Assembly (NCBI GenBank): GCA_036346405.1
Contig: CM070562.1
Span: forward strand, 101,852,784-101,916,783
Direction: 5' to 3'
DNA from: Phyllostachys edulis
Lineage: Eukaryota > Streptophyta > Magnoliopsida > Poales > Poaceae
Length of the DNA: 64,000 bases
The position numbers and the translations under genes were made by a program. Of this stretch, positions 21,519 to 37,804 are shown piece by piece; position 1 is the stretch's first letter, and each line of letters starts with the position of its first letter. The notes below the pieces were generated by a model. It was not told the DNA's origin, made no database searches, and saw nothing but the letters and a program-made list of their open reading frames with translations.

Positions 21519-22095
21519 GGTGATTGATGACAATCCTCTTGCAAATAATTAAAATTGAATTAACATGAGTATATATCAACTACACAAACTTTATATACTC
21601 AACGATACATTTCAAAGTAGAGATCCTTAATATAAGAGGATGGAAGAATGTGATCAATACTAGTGAAATGACAAAACATAGAGTGAACTCCTCCTAAATG
21701 TGTGCATTCAAATATGTGGAATGAAACAAAATGCACACATTCATGTTTGACTCTTGGTGGAGTTCATTCTATATTTTAGATCCAAAGAATGCAACAATTG
21801 AAGGATAAGACAATTAGCTCATGCTCAAGAGAAAACATGCATTCATAAAGATCCGTAAACCATTTTGGATAAATAGCAAATTAGGTTTTTCCATATAATA
21901 GTTTACCCATTTTAAACAAAGCCCAAATCGTTTTTCATTTTCGCTTAGAAAACCCGTTTTATAAAAACTCCCTCTTACACAAAGACTTTCTCCATCAGCC
22001 AAAATCTTCCGCTTTGCCATCTCTTTGAAATATATCCATCCAAAACTCATGATGACTTCAAACTCTCTCATTTGACCATTATTTGCAACGAAATT

Positions 22096-22107
22096 CTCCC
22101 CCTTTGA
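22096..22107 (-). other. Upstream polypurine tract of Sirevirus 3
   Basis: Minus-strand TCAAAGGGGGAG, like the tract AAAGGGGGAG in Sirevirus 2. Multiple PPT copies are characteristic of Sireviruses. Confidence 0.7.
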
Positions 22108-22569
22108 CATTAAGCACCAAAAATATCTATATGTGGATCACTCTTGAAAGATAGTCATTAAACATCACTTGGATACCACGTGTCGATAAGACTTGAAATT
22201 GCAAAGTGCTTGAACTTCTCTCGCAAAGATCCTCAAAGAAAGCATCTAAAGAGAAGAGGGAAGGAAAGAATCCACTCGTATACGGAGAGTACACGAACTT
22301 GGTCAAGAGAAATATGATCGGCAAGGAATAAAATTAGATACTATTTTGAAGGAATAAGATGATATCATGTGTAAGGATGACTCTCATGCTGAGGTCAAGA
22401 TGATCAAAAGAATCTACCACTTGAATGAAAAAATTGCATTTATGATCGAGGAAAAAACAGTAGAGGGTAGTTTGCAAGGATATCAATAAATATCTTGACT
22501 AAAGGAAGCAATCAAGTTGCCCGAAAGAAGTAGAAATCAACAAATATGCCATTTCTTGTTGCTGATAAT

Positions 22570-22665
22570 AACTACCGGTCAGATCGGAGTTCAATGCGTG
22601 GTTAGACCGGAGGGTAGCGGTTAGACCGGAGGGGGGTCGCCGGTCAAACCGGTTGAGACTGAATC
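22570..22665. repeat. CCGGTC/GACCGG half-palindromes in Sirevirus 3
   Basis: TACCGGTCAGATCGG, GGTTAGACCGGAGG (twice) and CGCCGGTCAAACCGGTT lie within 95 bp of otherwise A/T-rich DNA. The core differs from that of Sireviruses 1 and 2 but has the same architecture: CGG and CCG arms around a short spacer. Confidence 0.7.
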
Positions 22666-22669
22666 TGTC

Positions 22670-23700
22670 AGCATATTTTAGTTTGGATTTTGGAGAAAAT
22701 ATGTAAATATTGTATTTTGCTCCAAACTTTCACATAATTAGCCAAATAAACATATTTGGAGTATTTCTAACTTATATAGCCATTAAAAATCCAACTTTTA
22801 AATAGTTTTTATGAATTAAGCTTTTGTTCTTGCAAATAAAATCTTATTTTTATGAAACTTCTTCAAAAGATCCAAATTGAGCATATGATGAAATTTAGAG
22901 CATCCAATTTTATGTATGAGTCATTAATACCATTATGGACCTATTCATGTGAATAATTTTGGCTCATATGGCAAAACTCACTTAAGTGTTAGAAAGTGAC
23001 CACTTAGGTCACACAAGGATTTTGGACGAGTTTCGAAATCAAATAACTTTTACTAGGTTGGCCTTTTGAAAATCTTGTGAATACAAAAAAGGTTTAGAAT
23101 AGCCAAGTCTAGGATTTTCCTTTTGGGATGATTTTCAAATTCCTTTTGAAATAGATTTTACACAAAAATATAGTTTATGTCAAAAACAATATATTATAAT
23201 CTAGAATTTTGGCTAGAAACTCATTTTCACTTTAAATATATTTTCTTGAGCCAAAACCTTTGAGAAACCTTTAGAAAACATTTGTATACATTTTGCAACT
23301 AGTTTTTCAAAGGATTACTAATAGTTATAAATTTTTTGACTTTTGGCTAAAAGGCTCAATTCTGAAAAACAATACTAGCACTTAATCAATTTGGGCATAC
23401 TTAGGGATATGATATACATGATTATGATTTAGTACTCTCCCTTAATATGCCACTTACCATCTTTCTCAAGATTTCAATAATGAAGTTTTTGGACAAGAGT
23501 AAGAACACCCCCTTTTAAAAGATTTTCATGGAATGTAACCTACACAAGATAAAAGGGCTAGATATTTCAATGTAAATACTTGTTACCAAGATAGTATTGG
23601 TTTATGATATGAATTGATCATCCGCAAGCTTGGCTCCAATTTTGATATATGATGGAATCCACCTTTAGATGAATAAGCCAGGCCTCCAATGCCTTTCCAA
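22670..23700. other. A/T-rich non-coding DNA of Sirevirus 3
   Basis: No open frame or domain. A short purine run on the minus strand (about 23512, AAAAGGGGGTG) resembles a further PPT-like tract. Confidence 0.5.
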
Positions 23701-24830
23701 GTACATATTAAGCATTTAAGCGTATTTTGGTACCCAAACTCGGTTGGGTCCTTGAATGTTAGTCACAAGAGATTTAGACACCCAAATAGCCCTAGCAATA
23801 ATCTTAGGTGAACTAACACATCTAGCAAATACATTACCATTTTTATCTTTCCTAAGTAAATAATCATTATTATAAATAATAGGCTTAGGAGAGATACCTT
23901 TAGGACAATCCTTACTAAAATGTTCCTTTTCCCGGCAATTGTAGCAAGTTTGCTTTTGCTTCCCCTACTTGTCTTCTTTTCTTGCTTCTTTCTAGTTTGC
24001 CTCTTCTTTGATGACAATTGCTTGTCATTTAGCTTGTTTGGGCATACCAAGACAAAGTTACCCTTCTTGTTGCAACCAAGACACTTGACATTCTTCGTGT
24101 GTCTTGTATTAAGTCTTGTCTTGCTATTCTCCTTCTTCTAAGCATCTTTGTTTACTCAATACCTCATTGAGAGTGGCCTTCCCTTTGAAACTTCTTTCCA
24201 AGTCATTAGTCAATTTCTTGACTTGGGTCTTAAGCTCTTCATTTTCCTCTACAAGATTAGTATCACAAGACATAGCGAAAATATGATCATCTATTTTTGA
24301 GCAACAAAGCACATCAAGCAAATCATCACAAGAGGTGGATATGCTAACTTTAGATGAAATGCAAGGGTTAGCAGCTACATATGACATATCATCTAATAAA
24401 TAACATGTTATGCCTATATCCACTTTGGGCTTATTTAGCTCATTTAGGAGGGGAGTTTCACATTCATCTTTTAGAACATCATAATTATTTTGAAATAAGA
24501 CATACTCTTTCTTTAAAACTTTGAATTTTGATTTCTCCTTTCGTAAATACTCATTAAGCCCCCTCAAGCATATCCATCAATTTATCATATGAAGGCTTAT
24601 CATCATCATTTACCTTCTTATTACCTTTTGCCATGAAGCAATGAAGTGGTGTGGATGGAGTTGAGGACTCCTCATTGTCAGAGCTAGAAGTTGAGCATTC
24701 TTCTCCCGACATTCATTCTTCTATGCAATCATCATTGGTTGAGGTGGACCTTTCATAATTATTTTCAAGATAGGTCCACATCTCATGCACGTTCTTGAGA
24801 TTGCATTTGTTAAGGACACAATATATTTTT
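23700..24830 (-). pseudogene. Gag C-terminal region of Sirevirus 3
   Basis: Minus-strand reading starts with KCNLKNVHEMWTYLENNYE (about 24815..24755). An acidic Ser-rich stretch and LMDMLEG follow, then a coiled coil in the open frame 24567..24124 (LNEYLRKEKSKFKVLKKEY; NEELKTQVKKLTNDLERSF). A CCHC knuckle CYNCREKEHFSKDC (about 23945..23904) comes next. The segment ends with IWVSKSLVTNIQGPN and VWVPKYA (about 23785..23725), the junction that normally leads into the protease. Order and spacing match Sirevirus 2. Confidence 0.8.
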
Positions 24831-24849
24831 CTTTATATTTATATTTTTT

Positions 24850-25841
24850 CGTGAGGGTATTATAGACCTCTCCAATTAGAATTGAAAATATTACTCATGT
24901 GCAATTTGATCTCCCCACATGAGCAATTACAATTCTACGTCTCTCAGATTCTACTACTTATATTATTAGATATAGTATAACTAAATACTAACTAATATGA
25001 GTCATTCGATAAAAAAGATTAAACTACCCGTATTAAAGTGAGTGTGCCGTAAAAGAGGCTAAAAAACCAACTGGTTCATCGATACTGTGAGAAATCTATG
25101 TTATAATCGTGTATTCGATACTGTATCTATCTTGTAACTAGATGAGATCTCGTGTGTTGGCAGTACCGCAGAATCCAGCAGAAATGCTTTTCCGATCTGT
25201 TGGCACAGCTTACTCCCGAGGCAGAGAGTATTGCATGCAGCATGAGCGGCGCATGCTGTGAGGATCCAAGCAGAGGTTAGCTCAATTGTTGCAGCGCCGT
25301 GCACGTCTTAATTGTCACTTTCGTAATAAATCACATTAATCAGAAATTACCATCGGTAATATATATGTTTTCCCCAGCTACACAAGCGAACTCGAGGCTA
25401 AGGATTCAACAACAATAGCACTTGGCAAAAAAATATCCCTCGTTTCTTTTAACAAAATTTACATGACGCAAGTACAGAAATAAAGTTTTACAAAGTTATG
25501 GATCCTAAATCCCACAGCTCTTCCTATCTAAGGGATAAAGAAGCAGAAATACCACGGTATTTGGGCTCAATTGGCACGATACAGTTGCAACTCTATCCAA
25601 TTTGGTATCACTGTTAAGTGTAACAGGTCAACATATGCTAGTGCAGCAAAACCCTCTGATTGGTTGCTATTTACTCGAATTGAAGGTTTGGTCATCTGCT
25701 AAGCTGCATTCTGGTTCTAAAGAACTGCTCGCGCTGCTAACCTGATACTTGAAGTGCCCATAGTTTGCAAAGCAGTTCAACAGTGAAATCGACCTAGTGG
25801 TGCCCTGAAATTATCCTATTTTCCATATATTGTAACTGAAG
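24850..25841. other. Intergenic DNA 3' of GET3B
   Basis: A/T-rich, with no supported gene. It probably contains the GET3B 3' UTR in the stretch just left of 25842. A short minus-strand frame at 25101..25304 has no recognisable motif and was not called. Confidence 0.5.
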
Positions 25842-30129
<4,288 letters not shown>

Positions 30130-30134
30130 TCTGC

Positions 30135-30242
30135 TATTAGAATTGGGTCTATATGTGTAAATGCACATCCATTCCTAAAATTCCAAAGCATGTATGGTTT
30201 AATCCTATACTACGCAATTTATAAAGTGGAGACCTTGCCACC
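30135..30242 (+). repeat. Copia A 5' LTR, first part
   Basis: Begins TATTAGAATTGGGTC, a one-base change from the TGTTAGAATTGGG start of the other two LTR copies. It matches 40176..40302 (with a small gap) and ends at GCCACC, where the nested element starts. Confidence 0.88.
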
Positions 30243-30756
30243 TGTCAGACCCAGGAGTAACACCCCAAATCCTCTGTGTATTTCTGAACTAGTTCCATGA
30301 TCAGTAACTAGTTCACACAGTAAACAGATATGGGAATATCCATAAATCGCACAATTTTATTAATAATCAACAGAGTTTATTACAAAAAAGGCTTACAAGC
30401 CAACAATAAACAAACACAGCGGAAGACGAAGAAGTAGTGAGTCCGGCTGAGCTGCCACATGCAATCGACTGGGGTAGCGGTCTAGTCGTCGAGATCCACA
30501 CTGAGAGCGAAGTTCTTCTCCTCTGAAATTTATTTGCATTAAGCAAGAAAGAGCACAACTCCCGTACTCACAAGTTACACCCAATAACAGAGTTAATGCA
30601 TGTAAGGATATATCAAAGGAATGCTTATTGGTTGAATTTACATAAAGCAATGTTTTCTTTAAATATTTGTACTAAGTTCCAAAGCGGTTATTTTATAACT
30701 AAAATTCATTTTATAAACTCTCAAGTTTTATAGTAGGATACCCTCCATATGAAATA

Positions 30757-30913
30757 GGGAGATTTGATCATTTGCCACTGCCAAAGATTGGTAATTCATG
30801 ATTTGCCACTCATGTGTCTATGACATATGGCCTCGGGACACAGATGTTATAGACACATGCAGTGGCAAATCATGAAATTCACTCTTTTGTAGTGGCAAAT
30901 AATCAATTATTCC
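30757..30913. mobile_element. 157-bp MITE in the long LTR
   Basis: Ends GGGAGATTTGATCATTTGCC and the inverted AGTGGCAAATAATCAATTAT; terminal repeats of about 23 bp with few mismatches. A perfect 9-bp duplication TATGAAATA flanks it (30748..30756, 30914..30922). The other LTR (about 35080) has the uninterrupted site with a single TATGAAATA, so this is a genuine insertion after the LTRs were made. The duplication length suggests a Mutator-type element. Confidence 0.95.
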
Positions 30914-33606
30914 TATGAAATATGGTGATGGATACCCTCCTATCACATGGCTAACCGCCCAATTTCTAATTGGATAAACTATCCAAAATCATTTGCTAAA
31001 AGTATTTTAACACAAAATCAAAGTCTAACTTTGAGTGGCTTTGCTCAGCATGTCCATGACCGTGGACATGGCTATTCGAATAGTTTTACACTCTACAGAG
31101 ATTGTACAACTTTACCCACAAGAGATAATCAACTTTTAATGTCCGTCTGACACACTTCCGAAGGTGTGCGACTAAGTGATTATCACGAGACCTTTACAAT
31201 GCATCATTCCAAAGTAGTTATGCCCGCTAAGGTTTCACTTCCTTTGGACTAACCATCCGCTAGAAGCCCACTCTTACGCCAAGTGGGAATACTGTCTAAC
31301 CGACACCCACACATCAAAATGGCATAACAAACAATGGAACGTTGCAAATTATTTAGCCTAGTCTGTCCCATTCCAGACTTGTGGTAGTACAGTGGGGCTT
31401 TGCAAGATGCGACTCGAAGACCAGTCCTTAACTGACTTGGGCGACTTCCAAAATAATCCCTAGGCCTCAACCCTACCCGGATTGAGCCCATGCATAAACC
31501 TGCACCCACCAACCATCCATTTCGCCCAAGTAGAAACCAACTTTTCCTTTTTATTTTTCAAATCATTTGCAAAATCTTCCATGAAAAACCAATGCCATAG
31601 ATTTTTAAACAACATTTGATTTTTGGCTGTAAATTGCCAAATCAAATATTTCAGGTCTAAGCATGGCTAAGCATATTTTTTCCCAAAATGTTCTACTTCA
31701 TACTATTGTATAAACTAGATTTTTATCTAAGGTATCAAGGTAAGTTTATTTCAATATCAAGATTGGCAGTACAAAGGATTCAGGCATAACTATCATTTAA
31801 AAACAAGTATTTAAATTACATTGAATAGAAATACACATGCAATAATAATTTAAAATAGAATTAAAATAATTTGAAATAATAAGATCAAATATTATCAAAG
31901 GTATAACTTGCCTTGCTTAATTAGTCGCTGTTTTTAAACGGCGTCGAAATCTGATTCTTCGAAGTCGTCGAAATCTATACGTGAAAATAAGTCAAATTCA
32001 AACAAAATTCAAATACAAATGAACTCCAAATTAAGACATTTTGGTTTGGTTAGCTAGATCGTGAATTTAGATGAATTTAGAAATTTGAATCGTCGAAATC
32101 GGAGTTCGTATGAAGAAATACGAGCTCCTGGAAGTTTAAACCCTAAAGAAAACTCTAAAAAGGAATTTCTGGATTTAAATTTCTAAAGGAAAATCGATTA
32201 ATGACACCAGGCTGATGTCATTGTTTGATTTTTTATTTTTGGCTGAAATATTTTTGTGAAGGAAAAGAAATTGAGCCACTTACATGTGGGCCCGGGTCTT
32301 GTGGACCGAGTCCACGAAATTGATCTTGGTCCATGGTGGACCGGGTGCGCAAGAATAGTGGTGGCTACCACGTCAGCGATGACTATGTTGAACGGGGCTG
32401 CCACGCGGGCTTTTGGCGTTGAGGTGGCGCACGAGTGGCGTTGACGTGTGCGGCCTGTCATGCTAGCGGGTGGTGGCGCACGGGAGTCGAGGGTTGCCGG
32501 CGAATGGCGGTGTGGCTACCGGCGGTGAGGTGCCGAGAAGAAAGAGGGGATGATGAGGAGTTTTATGCTCTCACCTGGGTTGCCGGAGAAGGACAGAGAC
32601 GACCGGCAGCGAGGAAGGAGCAGAGGCGCTCACGGTTTGACGGCGTCGCGGGTGTTCCGGCGGCGCTCCGGCGGGGAAAACGTGTGCACGAGGTGGAACA
32701 CGGTGCGGCGAATCCATTGGTGTAGAAAAGGTCGATGAAGCTCCTTCGTTGGTGATGCAATCGGCGGTGGAGTAGGTAGCGGCCGACGGCGAGGAAACAA
32801 CTATTCTGGCTGGAGGAGCGGGGGAGGGGAGGGGAAAGTTGTGGTAATGGATTGAGGAGGAGGAGAGGCTCACGAGGCTCCCTTTTATAGGGCGAGGGGA
32901 GGCCGGGAGGAGGAGATCAATGCGGCGGTGATTACGGCAGCGATGCCCATTCCGGTGAATGCGTGTGCGATAAAGAGGGGGATTGCCGGATTTGGGGGAG
33001 GCAAGGAAATGAATGCGCTTGATTGGGGGGAAGAGAAAGGTAGGGAATCACGGAGGAGACAAAGCTCCCGTGCACGCGATAATGGCGGCCTCGCTTGGGG
33101 GCGCTGGAGGAAGGAGGAGATGAGGAGGAAGAAAGGTGTGCGGGCCCACTGTCGGTGAGAGAAGGGAGGATGACGGGTAGGGTCCGAGGTGGTGGCAGAG
33201 AGAGGGGTGCGGGTGGAGCGGACTGGCTTAGGTCGAAAGCGCGGGGAAATGGGCCGAGCGGGGTATATTTGGCCCAAAAGAGGTTTTAGAATTTCAAATG
33301 ATTTTCTAATTTTAAACAATGAGTTAATTCATTTAGGCTTTAGAAAATAGCAAATAAAATCAAAAAATTATGAGAAAATTCACGAAATTCTCTAAGACAT
33401 TTTTAACTTAAATAAAAATATTTCCAACTTATAATTGGTAATAAATTTTGCAATTAATTTATTTTGGATTTTAAAATAATTAGGGAAAAGCATTTAAAAT
33501 TCTTAAAATTGATTAAAATTTTATTTTTTCACTTTAAATACAATAAAATCACGAAAGCTCAATAAATTTTGTTTTCGATTTTAAAAGCTAAGGAATTAAA
33601 TAATTG

Positions 33607-33609
<3 letters not shown>

Positions 33610-33655
<46 letters not shown>
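33610..33655. repeat. (TA)n microsatellite
   Basis: About 22 TA units near the end of the long LTR. Confidence 0.95.
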
Positions 33656-33658
<3 letters not shown>

Positions 33659-33779
33659 TTTAACCAAGATAACTCTTTTAAAATTACACAAAATCGGAAA
33701 ATTCTTTGTGACGAGAAAATCCAATAAAATAATAACTTTATTAATTTTTATTTTGGTAACAGAACTTTGGGATGTTACA

Positions 33780-34574
33780 AACTACCCCCCTTAAAAGGAA
33801 TCTCGTCCCCGAGATTTGGAGAGGCTAGAAAGAAAGAAGACGAATATAGGATAAATGAATTGAGAGATAGAGAGAGTCTATCTTCAAGTTGGCTTCACGT
33901 CCAAGGGTGTTGGGTTGTTCAAAGTTTTAAAGTATCAATTTATCCTTCAAGTCCATTGTGCATCGACAGGTTAGGTTGACCAATGGATTATTAGAGAAGA
34001 GCGAAAAGCAAAGGATAAGAAAGACAGCTATGAGGAGAGAAGTTTACCCACTTAAGCAAATGTTGCACACAAGATCAAAAAGATCTATGTACGGCGTACC
34101 AAAAGAAAATATATGATACAAGTTAAGAAATAATACAACGTTCTACTCGATCGATACTCATAAGCTGGTGAAACGACTCAGTACGCAGAATGAGCCTTGG
34201 AAATCTTAAGCTATATGGTTGGGCTGACAAAACGATCTTCGGTATATCTTGTCCGTTGTCCTTGGATGGTAGAGACGACTATACTTTCTCGATGGCTCCA
34301 TGTCTTGTAGTCTTGAACGTAATGGTTACGGAACGTGTTGACCATTTATAGAAATTTTTGAAAGGAAAGATGATCCATTTAACATTATAAAATGGTGAAA
34401 GGAAAATTAGGTAAGGAAGAATTGCTATGAAGAAGCTACAGACAGATAGATGACCAAGATGAAGAGAGAACAAATTATTTTTCTTGTTATGTAAAATAAG
34501 TTTTGAAGTTTTTCAACAAATGACCATTCTAACTAGGTCACGACTTACAGTCGATATGGCTCTGATACCACTTC
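33780..34574 (-). other. Internal region of the long-LTR element
   Basis: 795 bp with no retroviral-type domain on either strand. A minus-strand PPT, TTTTAAGGGGGGTAG at about 33783..33797, touches the 3' LTR start, and the PBS lies at the other end. Only the signals needed for reverse transcription in trans are kept. Confidence 0.75.
34557..34570 (-). other. Primer-binding site of the long-LTR element
   Basis: Minus-strand TGGTATCAGAGCCA, complementary to initiator tRNA-Met, four bases after the LTR end TCCGACA. Confidence 0.9.
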
Positions 34575-35416
34575 TGTCGGACCCGGGAGTAACACCCCAA
34601 ATCCTCTGTGTATTTCTGAACTAATCCCATAATCAGTAGCTAGTTCACACAGTAAACAGATATGGTAACATTCATAAATCACATAATTTTATTAATAATC
34701 AACAGAATTTATTACAAGAAAGGCTTACAAGTCAATAATAAACAAACACAGCGGAAGACGAAGAAGTAGTGGAGTCCAGCTGATCTGCCACAGGCAATCG
34801 ACTGGGGTAGCAGCCTAGTCGTCGAGATCCACACTAATAGTGAAGTCCTTCTCTTCTAAAATTTATTTGCATTAAGCAAGAATGAGTACAACTTCTGTGC
34901 TCGCAAGTTACACCCAATAACAGAGTTAATGCATGTAAGGATATATCAAAGGAAGGCTTATTAGATGAATTTGCATGAAGCAATGTTTTGTTTAAATATT
35001 TGTACTAATTTTCAAAGCGGTTATTCTATAACTAAAATTCATTTTATAAACTCTCAAGTTTTATAGTAGGATAACCTCCATATGAAATATGGTGATGGAT
35101 ACCCTCCTATCACATGGCTAACCGCCCAATTTCTAATTGGATAAACTATCCAAAATCATTTGCTAAAATTATTTTAACACAAAATCAAAGTCTAACTTTG
35201 AGTGGCTTTGCTCAGCATGTCCATGACCGTGGACACGGCTATTCGAATAGTTTTACACTCTGCAGAGGTTATACAACTTTACCCACAAGAGATAATCAAC
35301 TTTTAATGTCCGTCTGACACACTTCCGAAGGTGTGCGACTAAGTGATTATCACGAGGCCTATACAATGCATCATTCCAAAGAAGTCATGCCCGCTAAGGT
35401 TTCACTTCCTTTGGAC
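34575..35416 (-). repeat. 5' LTR of the long-LTR element, truncated
   Basis: Starts TGTCGGACCCGGG and aligns with 30243..31254 minus the 157-bp MITE. Similarity stops at CTTTGGAC (35416), where Copia A LTR sequence resumes; about 2.7 kb of this LTR is gone. Confidence 0.88.
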
Positions 35417-36254
35417 CACCCTTGGACCATTTAGGGAGATCCTCTTGGACCTCCCTTAGAGTTCTCTTTGGATCACTCCAAGAGAGTGTGGTCAAAACAC
35501 TGTGGTCCCTTTGGACCTCTTCGGGGGATCCTCTTGGACCTCTCTTGGAGATTTCTTCGGATCACTCCAAGAGAGTGTGGTCGGAACACTATGGTCAAAA
35601 TAAAGTGATCAAAATATAGTGGTCCAAATAATATGGTCGAAGCTATAGACCAGTGGTCGAAACTGTTGACCAGTGTGTAATAAGGATCAATAAACACCGC
35701 TTAAATGACCATTAATTGGTTTTGAATTAGAAGTTACCAGTGTTTTAATGTGTGCTTTATTGAGTAGTTACTAGAGAGTAATTGACTTGACCTTTCAAAA
35801 CATCTGGGAACGTCCAGACATGCGATTTGATCAATCACTTTGATTCCTCCTTCTCCTTCCTATCAGTTCTACTGGCTGGAGGGTTGTGCTGTTTGAACCA
35901 AGTCGTCCCTTCTTCTTGGCGTGTACCGGGAAGGAGGATAAACGGATATCTCTGAACCATTGTCACAGAGTTCACATGCATAGGGTGGCAATAAGGTTTC
36001 TAGGCAGCGCATCTGTGTGACCGCTCGCTACGCTGCATCATCTGTGATCTGCACTGCTTCGACCACTGCTTCGAGTCTGTGCTGTTTCCTGTTCTTCATC
36101 GAGCTTGACTGTAAGTTGGTCGTACAATATATTCTGTTATAAACTTGTTATTGAGTATGTTTAGAAGTGCAATGAGTTGCTTGCTATTAATATCATTTTA
36201 TGCATCTGCCTCATAATAAAATCTAGAATTAAAATGTTGTCCACATTTCCAACA
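35414..36254 (+). repeat. Copia A 5' LTR, second part
   Basis: Matches 40530..41370 and ends CATTTCCAACA. It carries a duplicated ~95-bp unit with GATCCTCTTGGACCTC and CACTCCAAGAGAGTGTGGTC (35450..35600). About 228 bp of the LTR between GCCACC and this point is deleted relative to the 3' copy. Confidence 0.88.
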
Positions 36255-36292
36255 ATCCAGAAACCTTATTGTGGACATTTTGTGATTCAGCA

Positions 36293-36890
36293 ATGACTAG
36301 TTCTTCTGATGCTATGAAACCTGAGAGGTTTTTTGGTCAGAACTTTCGTAGATGGCAGACAAGGATCAAGTTTTGGCTCATGTCTTTGGGGCCGTGGTGG
36401 GTGATCCATCCATAGTATCCATTTACAATTGAACAGACTATGCGGTTTGACACAGATAATAGCATGGCTCTTGGATGCACACTGACCATACTGGCCAACC
36501 AGCTCTATGATGTGTACATGGACTTCAAGTTCGCCACAATGTTGTGGGATGCACTAGAGCACAAATATACTGAAGCTGAGGCTGGTCGTTGGCTCTACAT
36601 GTGCGAGCAATTCTTCAACTACAGCATGGAAGATGCTAAGTCGATAGTTGCACATGCTCATGAGCTTCAACCGCTGGTCGGAGAGATTGCACACTTAGGT
36701 TGTATCTTGCCTCCTAAGTTTGTGGCTGTGGGTATTGTTGTCAAACTTCCTACTTCACGACGAGATTTTGCCACTGGCTTAACGTACAAGAGGGAAGAGA
36801 TATCTATTGAAAATCTCTTTGTTGCCCATGATGTGGAAGAAAAGGCTAGAGCAAAAGATACACCAAGCACAACCAGTCAGAACGGAGGCT
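36293..36890 (+). pseudogene. Copia A gag, internally deleted
   Basis: MTSSSDAMKPERFFGQNF starts at 36293; the capsid continues through a stop at about 36414 and the open frame 36440..37057 (LWDALEHKYTEAEAGRWLY). The C-terminal zinc knuckle and the protease are missing: after EEKARAKDTPSTTSQNG (about 36835) the frame runs straight into integrase. The sequence after the LTR end at 36254 does not match the usual tRNA-Met PBS. Confidence 0.8.
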
Positions 36891-37530
36891 TGTTTTGCAT
36901 GAATACTTTAAAGTATTGTCATAATCTGAATGTTGCAACTGGTTTGAATAAATACGAGGCCAATATATGGCATTCTCGTTTTTGTCATATTGGTTTTGAT
37001 AGTATTGCTCAAATGTCCAGATTAGATTTAATTCCAAAATGTGAAATTGTCAAATGATCAAAGTGTCAAACTTGTGTGCAAGCAAAACAACCTTAAAAAC
37101 CCTTTAAGGGGTTACAGGAGGAAAAGAACTTGGCACCTTTAGATCTTGTCCATTCCGATCTATGTGAGATGAATGGATTGTTGACAAAAGGAGGTAAAAG
37201 ATATTTTCTAACTCTTATTGATGATGCATCACAATATTGTTATGTGCATCTACTAAAAACGAAAGTTGAAGCTTTAAATTACTTTAAAATTTATAAGGCC
37301 GAGATTGAGAACCAATTAGAAAAGAAAATTAAAAGACTAAGGTCTGATCGTGGAGGAGAGTATATCTCTCATAAATTCTCCCAATTCTGTTCTGAACATG
37401 GAATAGTTCATGAGGTTACACCACCATATTCACCCCAATCAAACGGGATGACTGAGAGGAAAAACCGGACGCTAACAGACTTGGTAAATGCCATGTTGGA
37501 GAGTGCTAGTATGCCTAAGATGTGGTAGGG
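36891..37530 (+). pseudogene. Copia A integrase
   Basis: Zinc region: H of IWHSRFCHIGF (about 36967) and C-x2-C of SKCQTC (about 37060) around a stop at 37056. Catalytic core: DLVHSDLCEMNG with the first Asp (about 37140), IDDASQYCYVHLL, then SDRGGEYISHKF with the second Asp (about 37343), and PYSPQSNGMTERKNRTL with the Glu (about 37425..37475). The D-D-E residues are all readable in the 132-residue open stretch 37130..37525. Confidence 0.88.
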
Positions 37531-37804
37531 GAAGCTATATTGATAGCAACTTTCGTCCTAAGTAGAGTAATCACTAAAAGGTATGAGATTACTCCGTATG
37601 AGGGATGGAAGGGGAGAAAACCCAATGTTAACTTTCTGCGAACTTGAGGTGTTTGGCAAAGGTCAACATACTATTGCAGAAAAAGAGAAAGCTTGGACCT
37701 AAAACAATTGATTGTATATTTTTTAGGATATGCTCATAATAGCACGGCCTATATATTTTTTAGTAGTTAAATAAGAAACTCCTAAGATTATTGCTAACAC
37801 AATA

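Larger units (their letters stand above)
20640..24850 (-). mobile_element. Sirevirus 3, minus strand, pol deleted
   Basis: On the minus strand the order is gag C-terminal part (24830..23700), a long A/T-rich non-coding stretch (23700..22110), a PPT, about 570 bp more, a second PPT and an LTR (21503 down to about 20640). Protease, integrase, RT and RNase H are absent. The gag matches Sirevirus 2 in order and motifs. The 5' LTR and gag N-terminus are missing on the right; the LTR is truncated on the left. Confidence 0.8.
30243..33779 (-). repeat. 3' LTR of the long-LTR element
   Basis: Plus-strand ends are TGTCAGACCCAGG and TTTGGGATGTTACA; 3537 bp including a 157-bp MITE. It contains a G/C-rich block at about 32280..33290 and A/T-rich flanks. 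The open frames in the G/C-rich block show no known domain. The same family forms the solo LTR 55515..62692. Confidence 0.85.
30243..35416 (-). mobile_element. Non-coding retroelement with very long LTRs, minus strand
   Basis: Two direct copies of an LTR (30243..33779 and 34575..35416, the second truncated) flank only 795 bp of internal DNA with a tRNA-Met PBS at 34557..34570 and a PPT near 33784. On the minus strand the LTR runs TGTAACATCC to TCCGACA. No gag or pol domain is visible anywhere. The element is therefore non-autonomous, with 3.5-kb LTRs. It inserted after GCCACC in the Copia A LTR; the empty site is seen at 40297..40302. Its right end was lost in a deletion. Confidence 0.88.

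Noticed and set aside
32435..33319. G/C-rich frames in the LTR at 30243..33779
   Set aside because: Same reasoning: overlapping frames on both strands with no conserved protein. The block itself is reported as a finding.
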